A DNA stretch of 64,000 nt from positions 496,001 through 560,000 of the forward strand of contig NZ_AP025498.1 in NCBI RefSeq assembly GCF_024347535.1, written 5' to 3'. The translations under genes and the position numbers were made by a program. The DNA comes from Vibrio kanaloae (lineage in GTDB: Bacteria > Pseudomonadota > Gammaproteobacteria > Enterobacterales > Vibrionaceae). The notes below the pieces were generated by a model. The model was given only the letters and a program-made list of their open reading frames with translations. It searched no databases and was not told the DNA's origin. Shown here piece after piece: positions 45,186 to 55,300 of this stretch; position 1 is the first letter of the stretch, and each line of letters begins with the position of its first letter.

Positions 45186-46991
45186 CTATGAGGCTTTGGC
45201 GACAGCCTTGATATGGCCTTCCACTCGATTCTTACCAAGTTGTTTCGCAATTAGTTTCGCTTGTTCCGCAAGTGCCAAAGCAGAATCTCGTTCTCCTTCT
45301 ATCTGTGAAAATCCGATACTGACTCCTAGTGATAATGTGATGTCTGGTGTCACAATGGCTTTCTCTGCGACGCCAATTCGACATTGTTCTAACTGGAGTT
45401 TCGCGTCCTTGGCGTCATTAGCTTGGAACAATATGGCGAATTCTTTCCCTCCTATACGAGCAAGACAAAGCCCTTTTGGCATAGGAAAATAAGAGTGTAT
45501 TGCTTCTGCCGTCAGCTTGATCATCTTGTCGCCAACTGCTTCACCGTAAGCTCGGTTTACGTGGTCAAAGTTGTCGATATCAAGCAGAGCAACATAAGTA
45601 CCGGGCTCGCTTGCATAGCTCTCGATCGCAATGTTGAAACTGCTTCTGTTGTCTAGCTGTGTCATCAAGTCTTTGCTGTTCAGTTGATGCTGAAGTAGCA
45701 AGTTAGATAACGAGACCTCTGCGTAATCTCTGATCATTCTCAGAATGCACTGGCTGATTGGTAAGCTAACGTTTACGTAGATCACCGCGATCAATTGTTT
45801 ACGAGAGTACAGAGGAATGCAGTAATGGCGTTGGTGTATTTTTAGTTTACACGCCAATGGATCGGCGTATTTTCCAGACCTGTAAGCTATGGTGTCTGGT
45901 GCAAAATGTTCGGGGAGGGCATTATCACAATGTACTGTTGATTTGTTTCCGTGATAGTCGATGGTACTGAATGAGTGATTCTCAGGCTGATACAGACAGA
46001 ATTGGATGCCTTTGTGGTGCGTAAAGCTATCAAATATGGATTTTATTTCACGCTTGAAGCTAGCTAGCTCATCAACCTTGTTGAGTCGTGAAAGTGAAAT
46101 GTTTAGTTGATAAGTGAGATAGTGGGCTCCAATCCATAATAGAAGCAGTGAGCCAAGTACGATGCCTGTCAGCGTAAACTGATGAGAGCTGGTGAGAATA
46201 TCGCGGCGATCAGTGCTCGCAATGAACACCCAATTTAAGCGGTTGTTCGCATCAAATTCCGATATCTTGAAGCTGTCTTGATAGTAGTATTCACTCTGAC
46301 CGTTGGTTTCGCCTTGTGAAAGCTGGTGGCTTATTCCCGCATGGTAGCTGATAGACTTGGAACCAATGCGTTTAGGATCGGGATGGAATACCAACCTTTC
46401 AGTTGCTCGATCGACAATGAATACATAGCCGTTGTTTAGTGTTTTAAGATCACTCAACTCTTGTGTGGTGTGCAATAGGTCAAACTCAATCCATATTTCT
46501 TCATTCAATCTTTCCACTGTGTGTTTGACAGCGAAAACCCAACGACCATCAGCCTTTTGATAAACCGAAGAGAGGTAAAGCTCCTCAACGACACTGTCTA
46601 TTGAACGCCACTGTATCGCTGCGATTCGTTCATTCGAAAGAGGAAGGCCTCGAGTGGAAATATAACGCTGAGATTGAGGTCGATATCGAATGATATCGGA
46701 GAAATTTGGCGTGCTTTTTAGAATATTGTCACTGAGTTCTCGAAATTTTTTGTCATCAATGCTAGTAACTTTAGGTAAGGTTAAGCTGGCTTCTAGGAGG
46801 TAGAGCTTGCCAAACACCGCTTCGATGTTGGAGCGAATGATGGAGTTGGCAATTCGAATATTTGATGATGATTGATTAGCTGCAGTTTTCTCAACTTTTT
46901 CCAATTGAATGACTGCAAGGTAAAACATGCCTCCAGTTAACAAGAGTATGTATGGTTTGAAAAGCCGAATAAGTGTTTTAGGTAAAGCCAT
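45186..46991 (-). CDS. Membrane-bound GGDEF protein with degenerate active site
   Basis: About 601 residues. A membrane helix at about 11-30 is followed by a periplasmic Cache-type sensor domain (about 35-275), a second helix (about 280-302), a linker domain of about 120 residues and a C-terminal GGDEF domain (about 430-590). The domain has 'LLDIDNFDHVNRAYGEAVGD' but the signature reads G-G-K-E-F (bases 45438-45452) where Asp or Glu is needed for metal binding, and no RxxD inhibitory site is visible. It is therefore likely to be a poor or inactive diguanylate cyclase, perhaps a GTP or c-di-GMP-related sensor. The start is ATG at 46991 (TTG at 47000 possible). Confidence 0.85.
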   Translation of the reverse strand: MALPKTLIRLFKPYILLLTGGMFYLAVIQLEKVEKTAANQSSSNIRIANSIIRSNIEAVFGKLYLLEASLTLPKVTSIDDKKFRELSDNILKSTPNFSDIIRYRPQSQRYISTRGLPLSNERIAAIQWRSIDSVVEELYLSSVYQKADGRWVFAVKHTVERLNEEIWIEFDLLHTTQELSDLKTLNNGYVFIVDRATERLVFHPDPKRIGSKSISYHAGISHQLSQGETNGQSEYYYQDSFKISEFDANNRLNWVFIASTDRRDILTSSHQFTLTGIVLGSLLLLWIGAHYLTYQLNISLSRLNKVDELASFKREIKSIFDSFTHHKGIQFCLYQPENHSFSTIDYHGNKSTVHCDNALPEHFAPDTIAYRSGKYADPLACKLKIHQRHYCIPLYSRKQLIAVIYVNVSLPISQCILRMIRDYAEVSLSNLLLQHQLNSKDLMTQLDNRSSFNIAIESYASEPGTYVALLDIDNFDHVNRAYGEAVGDKMIKLTAEAIHSYFPMPKGLCLARIGGKEFAILFQANDAKDAKLQLEQCRIGVAEKAIVTPDITLSLGVSIGFSQIEGERDSALALAEQAKLIAKQLGKNRVEGHIKAVAKAS

Positions 46992-47107
46992 GATATCCAA
47001 AGACGTTATAGATTCATTTTTATAGTACGGCCATACTAAACAGTTTTCAAAATCACATCAATGCAAATGATTCCATATAAATAAAAGGGTTTTGTGATAT
47101 TCAACCT

Positions 47108-47141
47108 AAAAAAGCCAGTGATCAATATGACTGGCTTTTTA
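47108..47141 (-). terminator. Terminator after glgX
   Basis: AAAAAGCCAGT pairs with ACTGGCTTTTT; on the minus strand a T-run follows, about 20 bp after the glgX stop. Confidence 0.85.
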
Positions 47142-47157
47142 GGTTTTCGATATTTTA

Positions 47158-49131
47158 CTAAGCTGGATTCGTCTTGTTTGGCGAATAGTGCAAAATAGCC
47201 ATTGAAGTTGGAGAGAGTAGCATTTCACCTTCTGCATGACCTGGTTTTACGTTTCGTAAGTTGGTATCACAGATAGTGGCCCAGCTTTGTTTACGGTCGT
47301 TAGGTAATGAAAAACGAGCTGGAGCATTGGTTTGGTTGATTAGATAAATCAATTCGTCTCCATCTTTACCAATACCTAGATGCAATGCCACTGAGCTTAA
47401 ACGGTTCCAATCATCATGTCCCATTAAAGTGCCATCAACACGGCTCCAGAAGATACGGTTAGAGTTACGTTTCTCGCCACTGAATGCCTTAATAAATGGC
47501 ACCATGTATTGTTGACGAGCGGAGATCATTTCCGATAGCCAAGTCTTGAAGTATGTCTTGCGCTCCGAGTCTTCCCAATTTAGCCAACTTGTCACACCGT
47601 CTTGACAGTAGGCGTTGTTGTTACCCTTTTGAGTATGAGATAACACGTCCGCTGTTAAAATATGCGGAATCCCAAAGGCAAACAGCAAGCTCGCCATAAA
47701 GTTTCGTTTCTGCTTTTCACGCGTCGCAATGACTAAGAGGTTTTCGGTTTCACCCTCTACACCATAGTTTTCAGAGCGATTGTCACCGTGTCCATCACGG
47801 TTATTCTCACCATTTTCTTCATTGTGCTTATGCTTGTAAGAGACAAGATCTTGCATGGTGAAGCCATCATGGTAAGTGATGTAGTTGACCGTTAATCTGT
47901 GTGGCCAATGCGCTGCACTGTAGATGTCACGCGACCCCATCAAGCGCGTTGCAAACTCTTTTAAGTAACCTTGGTCACCCCGCCAGAAGCTGCGTGTGAT
48001 GTCTCTGAGCTTGTCGTTGCACTCATTCCAACCCATCGGGAAATTACCAACTTGGTAGCCATTGGGGCCGATATCCCACGGTTCTGCGATTAATTTGGTT
48101 TCTTTGAGTAACGGATCTTGAGCGACAGCTTTGAAGAAAGCAGCCTCAGGATTGTAGTTGTCACCTTCGCGTCCTAGTGTTGCTGCCAAATCAAAACGGA
48201 AGCCGTCGACTTGGAATTCATTAACCCAGTAACGAAGCGTATCCATCACTAAGTTCAAGGCTGGTTGGTGAGTGAGGTCAACCGTATTGCCACAACCAGT
48301 GAAGTTCGCATAATGGCAGCCATGTTTGATGTAGTAGCGGCTATCTAGCGCTTTTAAGTTGAAGGTGGCACCGCCTTCACCGCCTTCAGCCGTGTGGTTG
48401 TATACAACGTCTAGAATAACTTCGATGCCATTTCGGTGCAGCTCACGAATCGTAGTCTTAAGTTCAGAGACTGCGTCTTTTTCTGCGTAGCGAGGGTCTG
48501 GCACCATAAACAAATAAGGGTTGTAACCCCAATAGTTCACCTTATCCATATCTAATAGGTGTGGTTCATGCATACACGCCGCAATAGGTAAAAGTTGTAG
48601 CGAGTTGATGTTTTGCTGCTTGTAGAACGCAAGCATTTCAGGGCTAATTAACCCCAAATAACGACCTTTGGTGTTGGCTTCTACTTCTGGGTGAAGTTGA
48701 GATAGGCCTTTTACATGAGTTTCAAAAAGAATGGTCTCTTCGCGTGCAATACGAGGTTTTTCTACGCCTTGCCAATCGAAGGTGTCATCGACAACAACGC
48801 ATTTCGCCATCGCAAAGCTTTTCTCATTGGTATAGGGCGTTGCGTAATGAAGGGGTTCGCTGATTGCTTTGGCGTACGGGTCTGAAAGTAGGATAGGGCC
48901 ATCTTCAGTTTCAGCGACGAAACCATATTTTTGTCCCGCTTTGATCCCGTCAATAAATACATATTGAATATCAGCGTATTCATATTCCAATTTATAAGTG
49001 GTGAATTCATCGTTCTCGTCAAAAAGCGCGAGCGAGATGGATCCACATTCAGGAGAATAAATAGAGAAGTTGCAGCCAGTGTTACCTAGCGTTGCGCCTA
49101 GCGGATATGGGCGAGCGAGCGTTCTAGTCAT
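47158..49131 (-). CDS. glgX: Glycogen debranching enzyme GlgX
   Basis: 657 residues, the length of E. coli GlgX. An N-terminal CBM48 domain (about 8-95, 'PYPLGATLGNTGCNFSIYSP') precedes a GH13_11 barrel. The four GH13 regions are visible: 'VILDVVYNHTAEGG', 'VDGFRFDLAATLG' (nucleophile Asp), 'LIAEPWDIG' (acid/base Glu) and 'NYITYHDGFTMQD'. It cuts alpha-1,6 branches of limit dextrins in the cytoplasm during glycogen or maltodextrin breakdown. Here it is divergent from lamB with MalT-like boxes between, so it probably belongs to the maltose regulon. Confidence 0.93.
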   Translation of the reverse strand: MTRTLARPYPLGATLGNTGCNFSIYSPECGSISLALFDENDEFTTYKLEYEYADIQYVFIDGIKAGQKYGFVAETEDGPILLSDPYAKAISEPLHYATPYTNEKSFAMAKCVVVDDTFDWQGVEKPRIAREETILFETHVKGLSQLHPEVEANTKGRYLGLISPEMLAFYKQQNINSLQLLPIAACMHEPHLLDMDKVNYWGYNPYLFMVPDPRYAEKDAVSELKTTIRELHRNGIEVILDVVYNHTAEGGEGGATFNLKALDSRYYIKHGCHYANFTGCGNTVDLTHQPALNLVMDTLRYWVNEFQVDGFRFDLAATLGREGDNYNPEAAFFKAVAQDPLLKETKLIAEPWDIGPNGYQVGNFPMGWNECNDKLRDITRSFWRGDQGYLKEFATRLMGSRDIYSAAHWPHRLTVNYITYHDGFTMQDLVSYKHKHNEENGENNRDGHGDNRSENYGVEGETENLLVIATREKQKRNFMASLLFAFGIPHILTADVLSHTQKGNNNAYCQDGVTSWLNWEDSERKTYFKTWLSEMISARQQYMVPFIKAFSGEKRNSNRIFWSRVDGTLMGHDDWNRLSSVALHLGIGKDGDELIYLINQTNAPARFSLPNDRKQSWATICDTNLRNVKPGHAEGEMLLSPTSMAILHYSPNKTNPA

Positions 49132-49309
49132 TGATTGATTTCTTGTTCGTTGATCAACATCAGTGAACTATAAGTAAAAAGCTTTGTCTCAGTAAGGTCA
49201 AGAAACTTCATAAAATAATTACGGTTATAAAAATAATTCATCGATGAAGTTCAAATTATATATTTGAAGTAGATCTCACTTAAGGTGAATAATTAGATCT
49301 GTGTGCTGT

Positions 49310-49426
49310 CTACTCCTCCTAAATTAAGTGATCTACCTCTTTAAAACACCGTTCTGTATGTTTTCTACTCCCTTCTCATCCCCCTTAATTTAGTTAAGGG
49401 TGGAGGAAGCCAAACTTGTCATCCCC
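49310..49426. promoter_or_regulatory. Cluster of MalT-like boxes between glgX and lamB
   Basis: Against the E. coli MalT box GGGGAKGAGG I count: GGGGATGAGA on the minus strand at 49374-49383 (9 of 10), GGGGATGACA minus at 49417-49426 (8 of 10), AGGGTGGAGG plus at 49397-49406 (8 of 10) and a weaker minus-strand site with core GGAGGAG near 49311-49320. MalT sites normally come in groups. The remaining part of the 434-bp gap shows no gene. Confidence 0.6.
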
Positions 49427-49565
49427 TCTTAATATAAACCCCGTTGAAACGAATCAGGGGAAACCCTAAACCTCTCTATCTTACGTCCGCCATTACTGCC
49501 TTTGGTTGCCGCAAGAGAGCAAAAATATAAAAACCTAAAATAAATCGTCCTTAATGGAGTTAAGA

Positions 49566-50774
49566 ATGAAAAAAGTAAGTTTAATTGCTGCTGCAGTGGC
49601 AACTACATTAGCTGCTGGCTCTGCGTTCGCTGTGGATTTTAATGGTTACATGCGTGCTGGTACAGGTATTAGTGGTAATGATGGTGGTGATGTTGCATTC
49701 ATGAAGAACGGTATTGGCCGTCTAGGTAATGAAAGCGACAACTATTCTGAGTTTGGCTTAGCTGAAGAACTAAAAACTGGTGAGCAAACTTGGCGAGTTG
49801 AGTCGATGATTGCTTCTGGTGCTGATGGCGCAAATGGTTGGGAAGACGGCGACTTTAACGTCGCTCAGTTCGCTGTTAAAGCAAAAGGCGTTCTATCTTT
49901 TGATGAAGAAGCGACGCTTTGGGCTGGTAAAACATACTACCAACGTAAAGATATCCACATCACTGACTTCTACTTCCTAAATACATCAGGTACTGGTGGC
50001 GGTATTGAAAATATCTCGGTTGGTAACCAAAAACTTTCTTTAGCGATTATCCAAGACGGCGAAGATGAGAATGGCGCTGGATACATGGCTGATGCTCGCT
50101 TGGCTAATATCGGTCTATGGGAAGATGCTAGTTTAGAGCTTGGTGTTGTTTACAACTTCGGTACTGAAAACAAGAATGGTAAATACGATGGCGATGATGG
50201 CCTTCTAGCTACAGGTATTATCCATCAAAATATGAGCAATGGCTTTAACCAAACTGTTGTTCAGCTAGGTACTGCTGGTTACGGTGTTCAAATGGCTAAC
50301 TTCTGGGGTTCAGGTGCGTACTATGATCGCTCTGGTGAGCAAGATGATGGTTTTGGTTACCGTATTCTGAACTGGGGTGTAATGAATCTAGGCGAATCTT
50401 GGGAAATGGGTCACCAACTTGCATACCTAGCAGGTTCTGACTTAGGTGTTGATAAGCATGATTCAAGCCAATACTCTATCGTGGCTCGTCCAATGTATAA
50501 GTGGAACGACACAATGCGTACTATCTTCGAAGCGGGCTATAACGCTGGTGAAGTAGATGACGTTGACTTTGGTGGCGCTAAATTTACTGTTGCTCAAGCA
50601 TGGGCAATGGGTGATAGCTTCTGGGCTCGTCCTGAAATCCGTGTATACGGTAGCTACTTGATGGATCTAGAAGGTGATTCATTCGGTGAGGTTAAAGATG
50701 CAAACGGTGTTGTGACTGGTCAAGGTGCAGACAACGATTTCGTTGTTGGTATCCAAGTTGAAGCTTGGTGGTAA
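49566..50774 (+). CDS. lamB: Maltoporin LamB
   Basis: About 402 residues. A classic signal peptide ('VSLIAAAVATTLAAGSAFA', cleaved before V-D-F) leads into an 18-stranded beta-barrel with 'NGYMRAGTGIS' at the first strand, and it ends in 'VGIQVEAWW' with the terminal aromatic residue required for outer-membrane assembly. 'GRLGNESDNYSEFGLAEEL' is typical of LamB. It is a trimeric maltodextrin-selective porin. ATG at 49566 has GGAG upstream and gives the right signal peptide. It is the first gene of lamB-malM. Confidence 0.94.
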   Translation: MKKVSLIAAAVATTLAAGSAFAVDFNGYMRAGTGISGNDGGDVAFMKNGIGRLGNESDNYSEFGLAEELKTGEQTWRVESMIASGADGANGWEDGDFNVAQFAVKAKGVLSFDEEATLWAGKTYYQRKDIHITDFYFLNTSGTGGGIENISVGNQKLSLAIIQDGEDENGAGYMADARLANIGLWEDASLELGVVYNFGTENKNGKYDGDDGLLATGIIHQNMSNGFNQTVVQLGTAGYGVQMANFWGSGAYYDRSGEQDDGFGYRILNWGVMNLGESWEMGHQLAYLAGSDLGVDKHDSSQYSIVARPMYKWNDTMRTIFEAGYNAGEVDDVDFGGAKFTVAQAWAMGDSFWARPEIRVYGSYLMDLEGDSFGEVKDANGVVTGQGADNDFVVGIQVEAWW

Positions 50775-50810
50775 ACACTTAGTGTAAAAAATCCTAAACT
50801 GTCCTAATTC

Positions 50811-50838
50811 ATAGCCGGCTCGCGTCGGCTATTTTTTT
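50811..50838 (+). terminator. Intrinsic terminator between lamB and malM
   Basis: ATAGCCG pairs with CGGCTAT around an 8-base loop, followed by TTTTTTT. It would lower malM expression relative to lamB. Confidence 0.8.
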
Positions 50839-50939
50839 AAGGAATGTACGATTAAGTTGATCGTTCCCTAGGTGAATAGTTCTCTTTGTGGTAATTAAAG
50901 TGAGTAAATTTCTTAAAAAAATAACAAGAAGGAAGGGTT

Positions 50940-51767
50940 ATGTATTTTAAAGCTCTAATGTTGAGTGGCTGTGTTGCGTTGGCCGGTTGTCAATCTGCGC
51001 AAGTTGTCGAGCAAGTGCAAGTGGCACAAGCTGAACAAGTTAACTCTATTGCTGGTCTTCAATTTGCTCCGATGAAGCTGCCAAGTTCAGCTATTTTCGA
51101 TGTGACACCCGATAGCCAAGTATTAAACTATCAAGGAATAAACAGCCCTGTAGTCGCGATTGAACTGCCTGCAAACCGCGGTGAGTACTCTATTAATATC
51201 ACTAGTATAATTGGTGACACCGCATTTGTTCCTAATGCTGTCATCTATGACAAGAACGGTCGTGAGTTAGAGCATTATGGAAAAGAGAGCTTTGAGTACG
51301 CAAAACCAAGATTACACTTGGGGAACCGTTTGGTTGCTGAAAATGATTTTTACCCGCCAACAACGGCTGAATCGGTTTACTTAGTAATCTATACAGATCA
51401 AAACGATTTGGATGGTTTTACCGATGTGATTCATCCGGCTCGCTTAGATGCGGAAGGCCGTGGTAATTATTTACCTGAAGTGAAAGATATCCCGATTCCA
51501 AATGCGAACGTGGGTAAGATAGAAGTTACAATCGATAAAGCGAGCTTCTTCTCAATTGGTTCTAGCAGTGATTCTAATGCTAATCCAACGGCAGCAGCCA
51601 AGGTTGAAACGGTTCAACCAGAAACGCAAACTTACTATCACAACGCGATTCAAACGGCAGTCGATGCAGACAATATTCCAAAAGCTCTAAGCTTATTAGA
51701 TGAAGCAAAAGCACTTGGTATTGAAGGCGCACAAGAAGTGTTTGTCAAAGCCGTAAATAAAAAGTAG
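50940..51767 (+). CDS. malM: Maltose operon periplasmic lipoprotein MalM
   Basis: 275 residues. The signal ends in a lipobox 'LAGCQSAQ' (Cys17), so it is a lipoprotein. A beta-rich domain (about 40-200, with 'VVAIELPANRGEYSINITS') is followed by a low-complexity Ser/Asn/Ala linker and a short helical C-terminus ('YYHNAIQTAVDADNIPKALSLLDEAK'). This is the MalM family. It stands after lamB, as in E. coli, where its exact role is unclear; it probably binds starch or maltodextrin near the porin. AAGGAAGGG precedes the ATG. Confidence 0.9.
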   Translation: MYFKALMLSGCVALAGCQSAQVVEQVQVAQAEQVNSIAGLQFAPMKLPSSAIFDVTPDSQVLNYQGINSPVVAIELPANRGEYSINITSIIGDTAFVPNAVIYDKNGRELEHYGKESFEYAKPRLHLGNRLVAENDFYPPTTAESVYLVIYTDQNDLDGFTDVIHPARLDAEGRGNYLPEVKDIPIPNANVGKIEVTIDKASFFSIGSSSDSNANPTAAAKVETVQPETQTYYHNAIQTAVDADNIPKALSLLDEAKALGIEGAQEVFVKAVNKK

Positions 51768-51800
51768 TCGAATAGTTCGTAAATACTGATTGATATAAAA

Positions 51801-51831
51801 GAGAAGGGCTCCTAGTAGGGAGCCTTTTTTA
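51801..51831 (+). terminator. Intrinsic terminator after malM
   Basis: GGCTCC pairs with GGAGCC around a 6-base loop, followed by TTTTTT. Confidence 0.85.
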
Positions 51832-52226
51832 TTGTTTGAGATAAATGAACAAGTATATATTCACCTAATTATTGAAATTAAAGTGACCACTGGCTTACGC
51901 ATAATTATAAATAATCAATATAAGTGTAAGTTAGCAGTTATTCATAGCTCTGAGTCAATAGGTGGTGACGAAAATTACTTTCACCTCTTTCACTCATCTT
52001 GAGTAACTAGATACGAACTCTATAGACTAATAGCTACTCTAATTATTGATCTTAAATTATATTCATGATGTCCCCTCAGTTAAACTAAAAGTTCACTCCG
52101 AAGCCGCCATCCTTTCTACTAAGAACTAAGAACTAAGAAGGCTCGTTTATCACTTAACTCTGAGTATTTATCTATGATAGGCAAAGACCATTGTGTGGTG
52201 CATTTGGATTGGTATTTGTTGAGGAT
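51832..52226. other. Non-coding gap between malM and the pullulanase gene
   Basis: About 395 AT-rich bp between two convergent terminators. No open frame with start signals was found. The only structure noticed is the heptamer repeat at 52118-52138. Confidence 0.5.
52118..52138. repeat. Three tandem copies of ACTAAGA
   Basis: Three exact 7-bp units, 95 bp beyond the pullulanase terminator. It is another example of the heptamer-type short repeats in this region. Confidence 0.85.
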
Positions 52227-52250
52227 AAAAAAGGGAGACTGACGTCTCCC
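52227..52250 (-). terminator. Terminator after the pullulanase gene
   Basis: GGGAGAC pairs with GTCTCCC around TGAC; on the minus strand TTTTTTATCC follows. Confidence 0.9.
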
Positions 52251-52306
52251 CAAAGGCTAGCTTTCGCTGGTTTATTATCTGTTTATTAGATTCTAAGCTT
52301 TTAGGC

Positions 52307-55300
52307 TTAATTCTTGATGACTGAAACCACGGCCTTATCTACATTGTCATCTAGCTCGTGCGTCGCATTCAATGTGAACGTGTAATCACCACTCTCCGCT
52401 ACGCTCAATTGACAGTTACCGTCAGTACCTAGGTTGATTGAACCATCAGAAAGTTCAACAGAATCACAACCAAAGTTAGGTGTTTTCCAACCTGCATCCG
52501 CAAACTTGAAACCATAGTCTCCCGCTTCCAAAGTACCCGTTACAGAATAAACCCCATTAGCCACAAAGCTCATCGCCCAATCATCAGATGTGCCCCATCC
52601 ATTCATGTCACCACGAACATACACGGTTGTTTGACCGTATGGTGGAATGCTAGACACATCTTTGCCTGAGTTATCAACTGGCAAGCCAACACCTTGTGCG
52701 TCACCTTGAGCTTGCACAAATACAGCGGTGGTTAATGCAGGTACGGTGAAGGTTTGAGCGGCAAAGCTTGCACCTTTCACGGTATCGTCAGCCGAGTTTT
52801 GTTGAACGTCATGAAGCGTAAAGCCTGTCGCTCCGGTGATTTTGAACGATTGAGATTTATTAGTTGAATTTACAATAGCAACAATCGCATCATTGGCAGG
52901 GTCAAGATCGTCGCCCGCAGACACGCCGTCATCGATAGACATTACAATCAGGCCTTCGACTTGATCTTCGCCAACATTGCGGAAATCGACACGCTTCATG
53001 ACTTCGTCTGCTGTGTCTAAGCGGAACAGTTCGCTTGAGCTACGAATTTTTAATAGCTCTAGGAATTGCTGTTTAGTCAGGTCAATGTCGTCTGCGTCTG
53101 GTTTAGCCGTACTGTCAGCAATGATGGTTTTAATCAGCTCCCAGTTGGCACTATCTTTGTCTTCACGTGGCAAGCCGACGTTCCAGTTGTTGTCAGTACC
53201 ATCGAACATGACGCGGTTGTACCAGTCACCAGAATCGTAAGAGTCACGCTGCATAGACTTAGAACGAAGTAGTTCAGAACCCATGTGGATGAATGGTATG
53301 CCTTGGCCCAACATCACAGTGGAGAGTGATACAGACTGCATACGCGCGCGGTTTGCAGAGCTCGTACCTGCAGCGATTTTGTAGGCGTTGTTATCCCAAA
53401 GCGTTTGGTTATCGTGTTTTGAAACGTAAGAGATGTTCTCTGACGGCACCTTGGTGTAACCAGCAGGTGCACCGTTATAGTCAACGTTTTTACCCAGTTT
53501 GGTATCGCCTTTGTAATCAATCAGCACGTATTCTGCGAGGTTACCTGCCATCCCTAAACGAACAAGATCTTGGTTATGTAAACGACCATTGATCGAATCT
53601 TGATCAACTTTGGTTTCTTCATTGGCAATAGCTGCGTTACCAAAGCCTTGGTTAAAGCGAAGTGGGTGGTTGCCCTCAGAGTCGATGCCACCATCGAACG
53701 GGCTACCACCACGTACGGCGTCACGCAAACGGTCTGAGAACGTGCCGATCTCTGTGCCTGCCATGTTGATTTGGTTCGCTTGGTCGAAGCGGGCATTGTT
53801 TGCTACTTCACCAAAGTCCCAACCTTCCCCATAGAACAAGGTATTCGGATCGATCTTACGCACTTCTTCCAATGCCTCTACCATTACGTCTTTTGGTTGG
53901 TGAGCCATTAAGTCAAAACGGAAACCATCTACTTTATAATCGTCAGCCCATACCTTGAGTGAGTCGACCATCAATTTACCCATCATTAGGTTTTCGGTCG
54001 CGGTGTTGTCACAACAGGTCGAGTTTTCCACGCCACCTGTGTTGACGTTAAGACGGTGATAGTACCCAGGGACAATCTTATCCAGTACCGACTTATCGTT
54101 CACACCAGACGCATTGGTGTGGTTGTATACCACGTCCATGATCAGCTTAAGATCCATGTCGTGCGTGGCTTTGACCATTTGACGGAATTCGAGAATACGC
54201 TGTGCGCCATTAGGATCGGTCGCGTAACTTCCCTCAGGAACCGTGTAATGGAATGGGTCGTAGCCCCAGTTGAAGCTATCAAGCATACGAAGGTCATTCA
54301 TTAATGCTTGTGCGTCACCCGTTGAAGGGTCATAGCCATCGAGTACATCTTCAATGGTTTTGTTTTCATCTTCGTTACCACACAAAGCGGCAGCAGGTTT
54401 TACATCACATAGCTTACCAACGGTGTCAGTAATATCGACACGGCTCGCGGCATCTTCATCGACGGTAGCAATATCAAATGCCGGTAAGATATGCAGCGTG
54501 GTTAAACCCGCATCTTTCAGAGCTTGTAGGTGTTTGACCGACTCACGATCGGCTTCTGTAAGAGCGAGGTACTTGCCATTTAGGCTAGCTGTGCCGAGCT
54601 TATCGCTGAAGCTAAAGTCACGTAGGTGTGATTCGTAAAGTACGTGGTCTTCGTCTTTCTCTACGGTTGGTCGTAGGTAGTGGTCCCAGTTCACTGGTTT
54701 CAAGGTTGAATCATTCAGGTCAATCACTTGAGAGTATGCAGAGTTCTTCGACAAACTGAGAGAGTATGGGTCGGTTACAAGGCGAGTCTCGATGTTGCCT
54801 GTGGTTGGATGGTACACCTTCACTTGGTAACGATAGTAACTGTTGACTGCATTAGACACTGCGTCAGTCGCCCAAATACCCGTTTCAGTGTTTTCCGTCA
54901 TTTGGAGCACTTGTGAACTTTGCAGATCTTCGCTGTATAGGACGAGCTCAACATCTTGCGCGGTTGGTGCCCAAAGCTTGAAGGTCGCTGCACTGCCTTC
55001 AACAATCGCGCCTAGTTCTTCACTCATCGCATTACCAGCATCTTCACTAGCAAATACCGCATCAAGTACACCAGCTTTTTGAACCTCAGTTGAAGAGATA
55101 ACATCGCCATTAGCGTTGTAGGCAACAAGAATTATCTGAGATTTTAAGATGGTACGTAAAGTATTGTCGTCAACGTCAATAGCAAGGGCCGGTAAACTTG
55201 CAAGGTGGCGGAAACGTTCTTTTAATTCAGAAGATAGATCTCCGTCTTTGCTTAGTTCAATTGCAGTTCCGCCGACAATCTCTTTGTCATCGTTCATTGT

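Noticed and set aside
52977..55082. Several plus-strand frames inside the pullulanase gene
   Set aside because: They are shadows of a long, clearly coding minus-strand gene.
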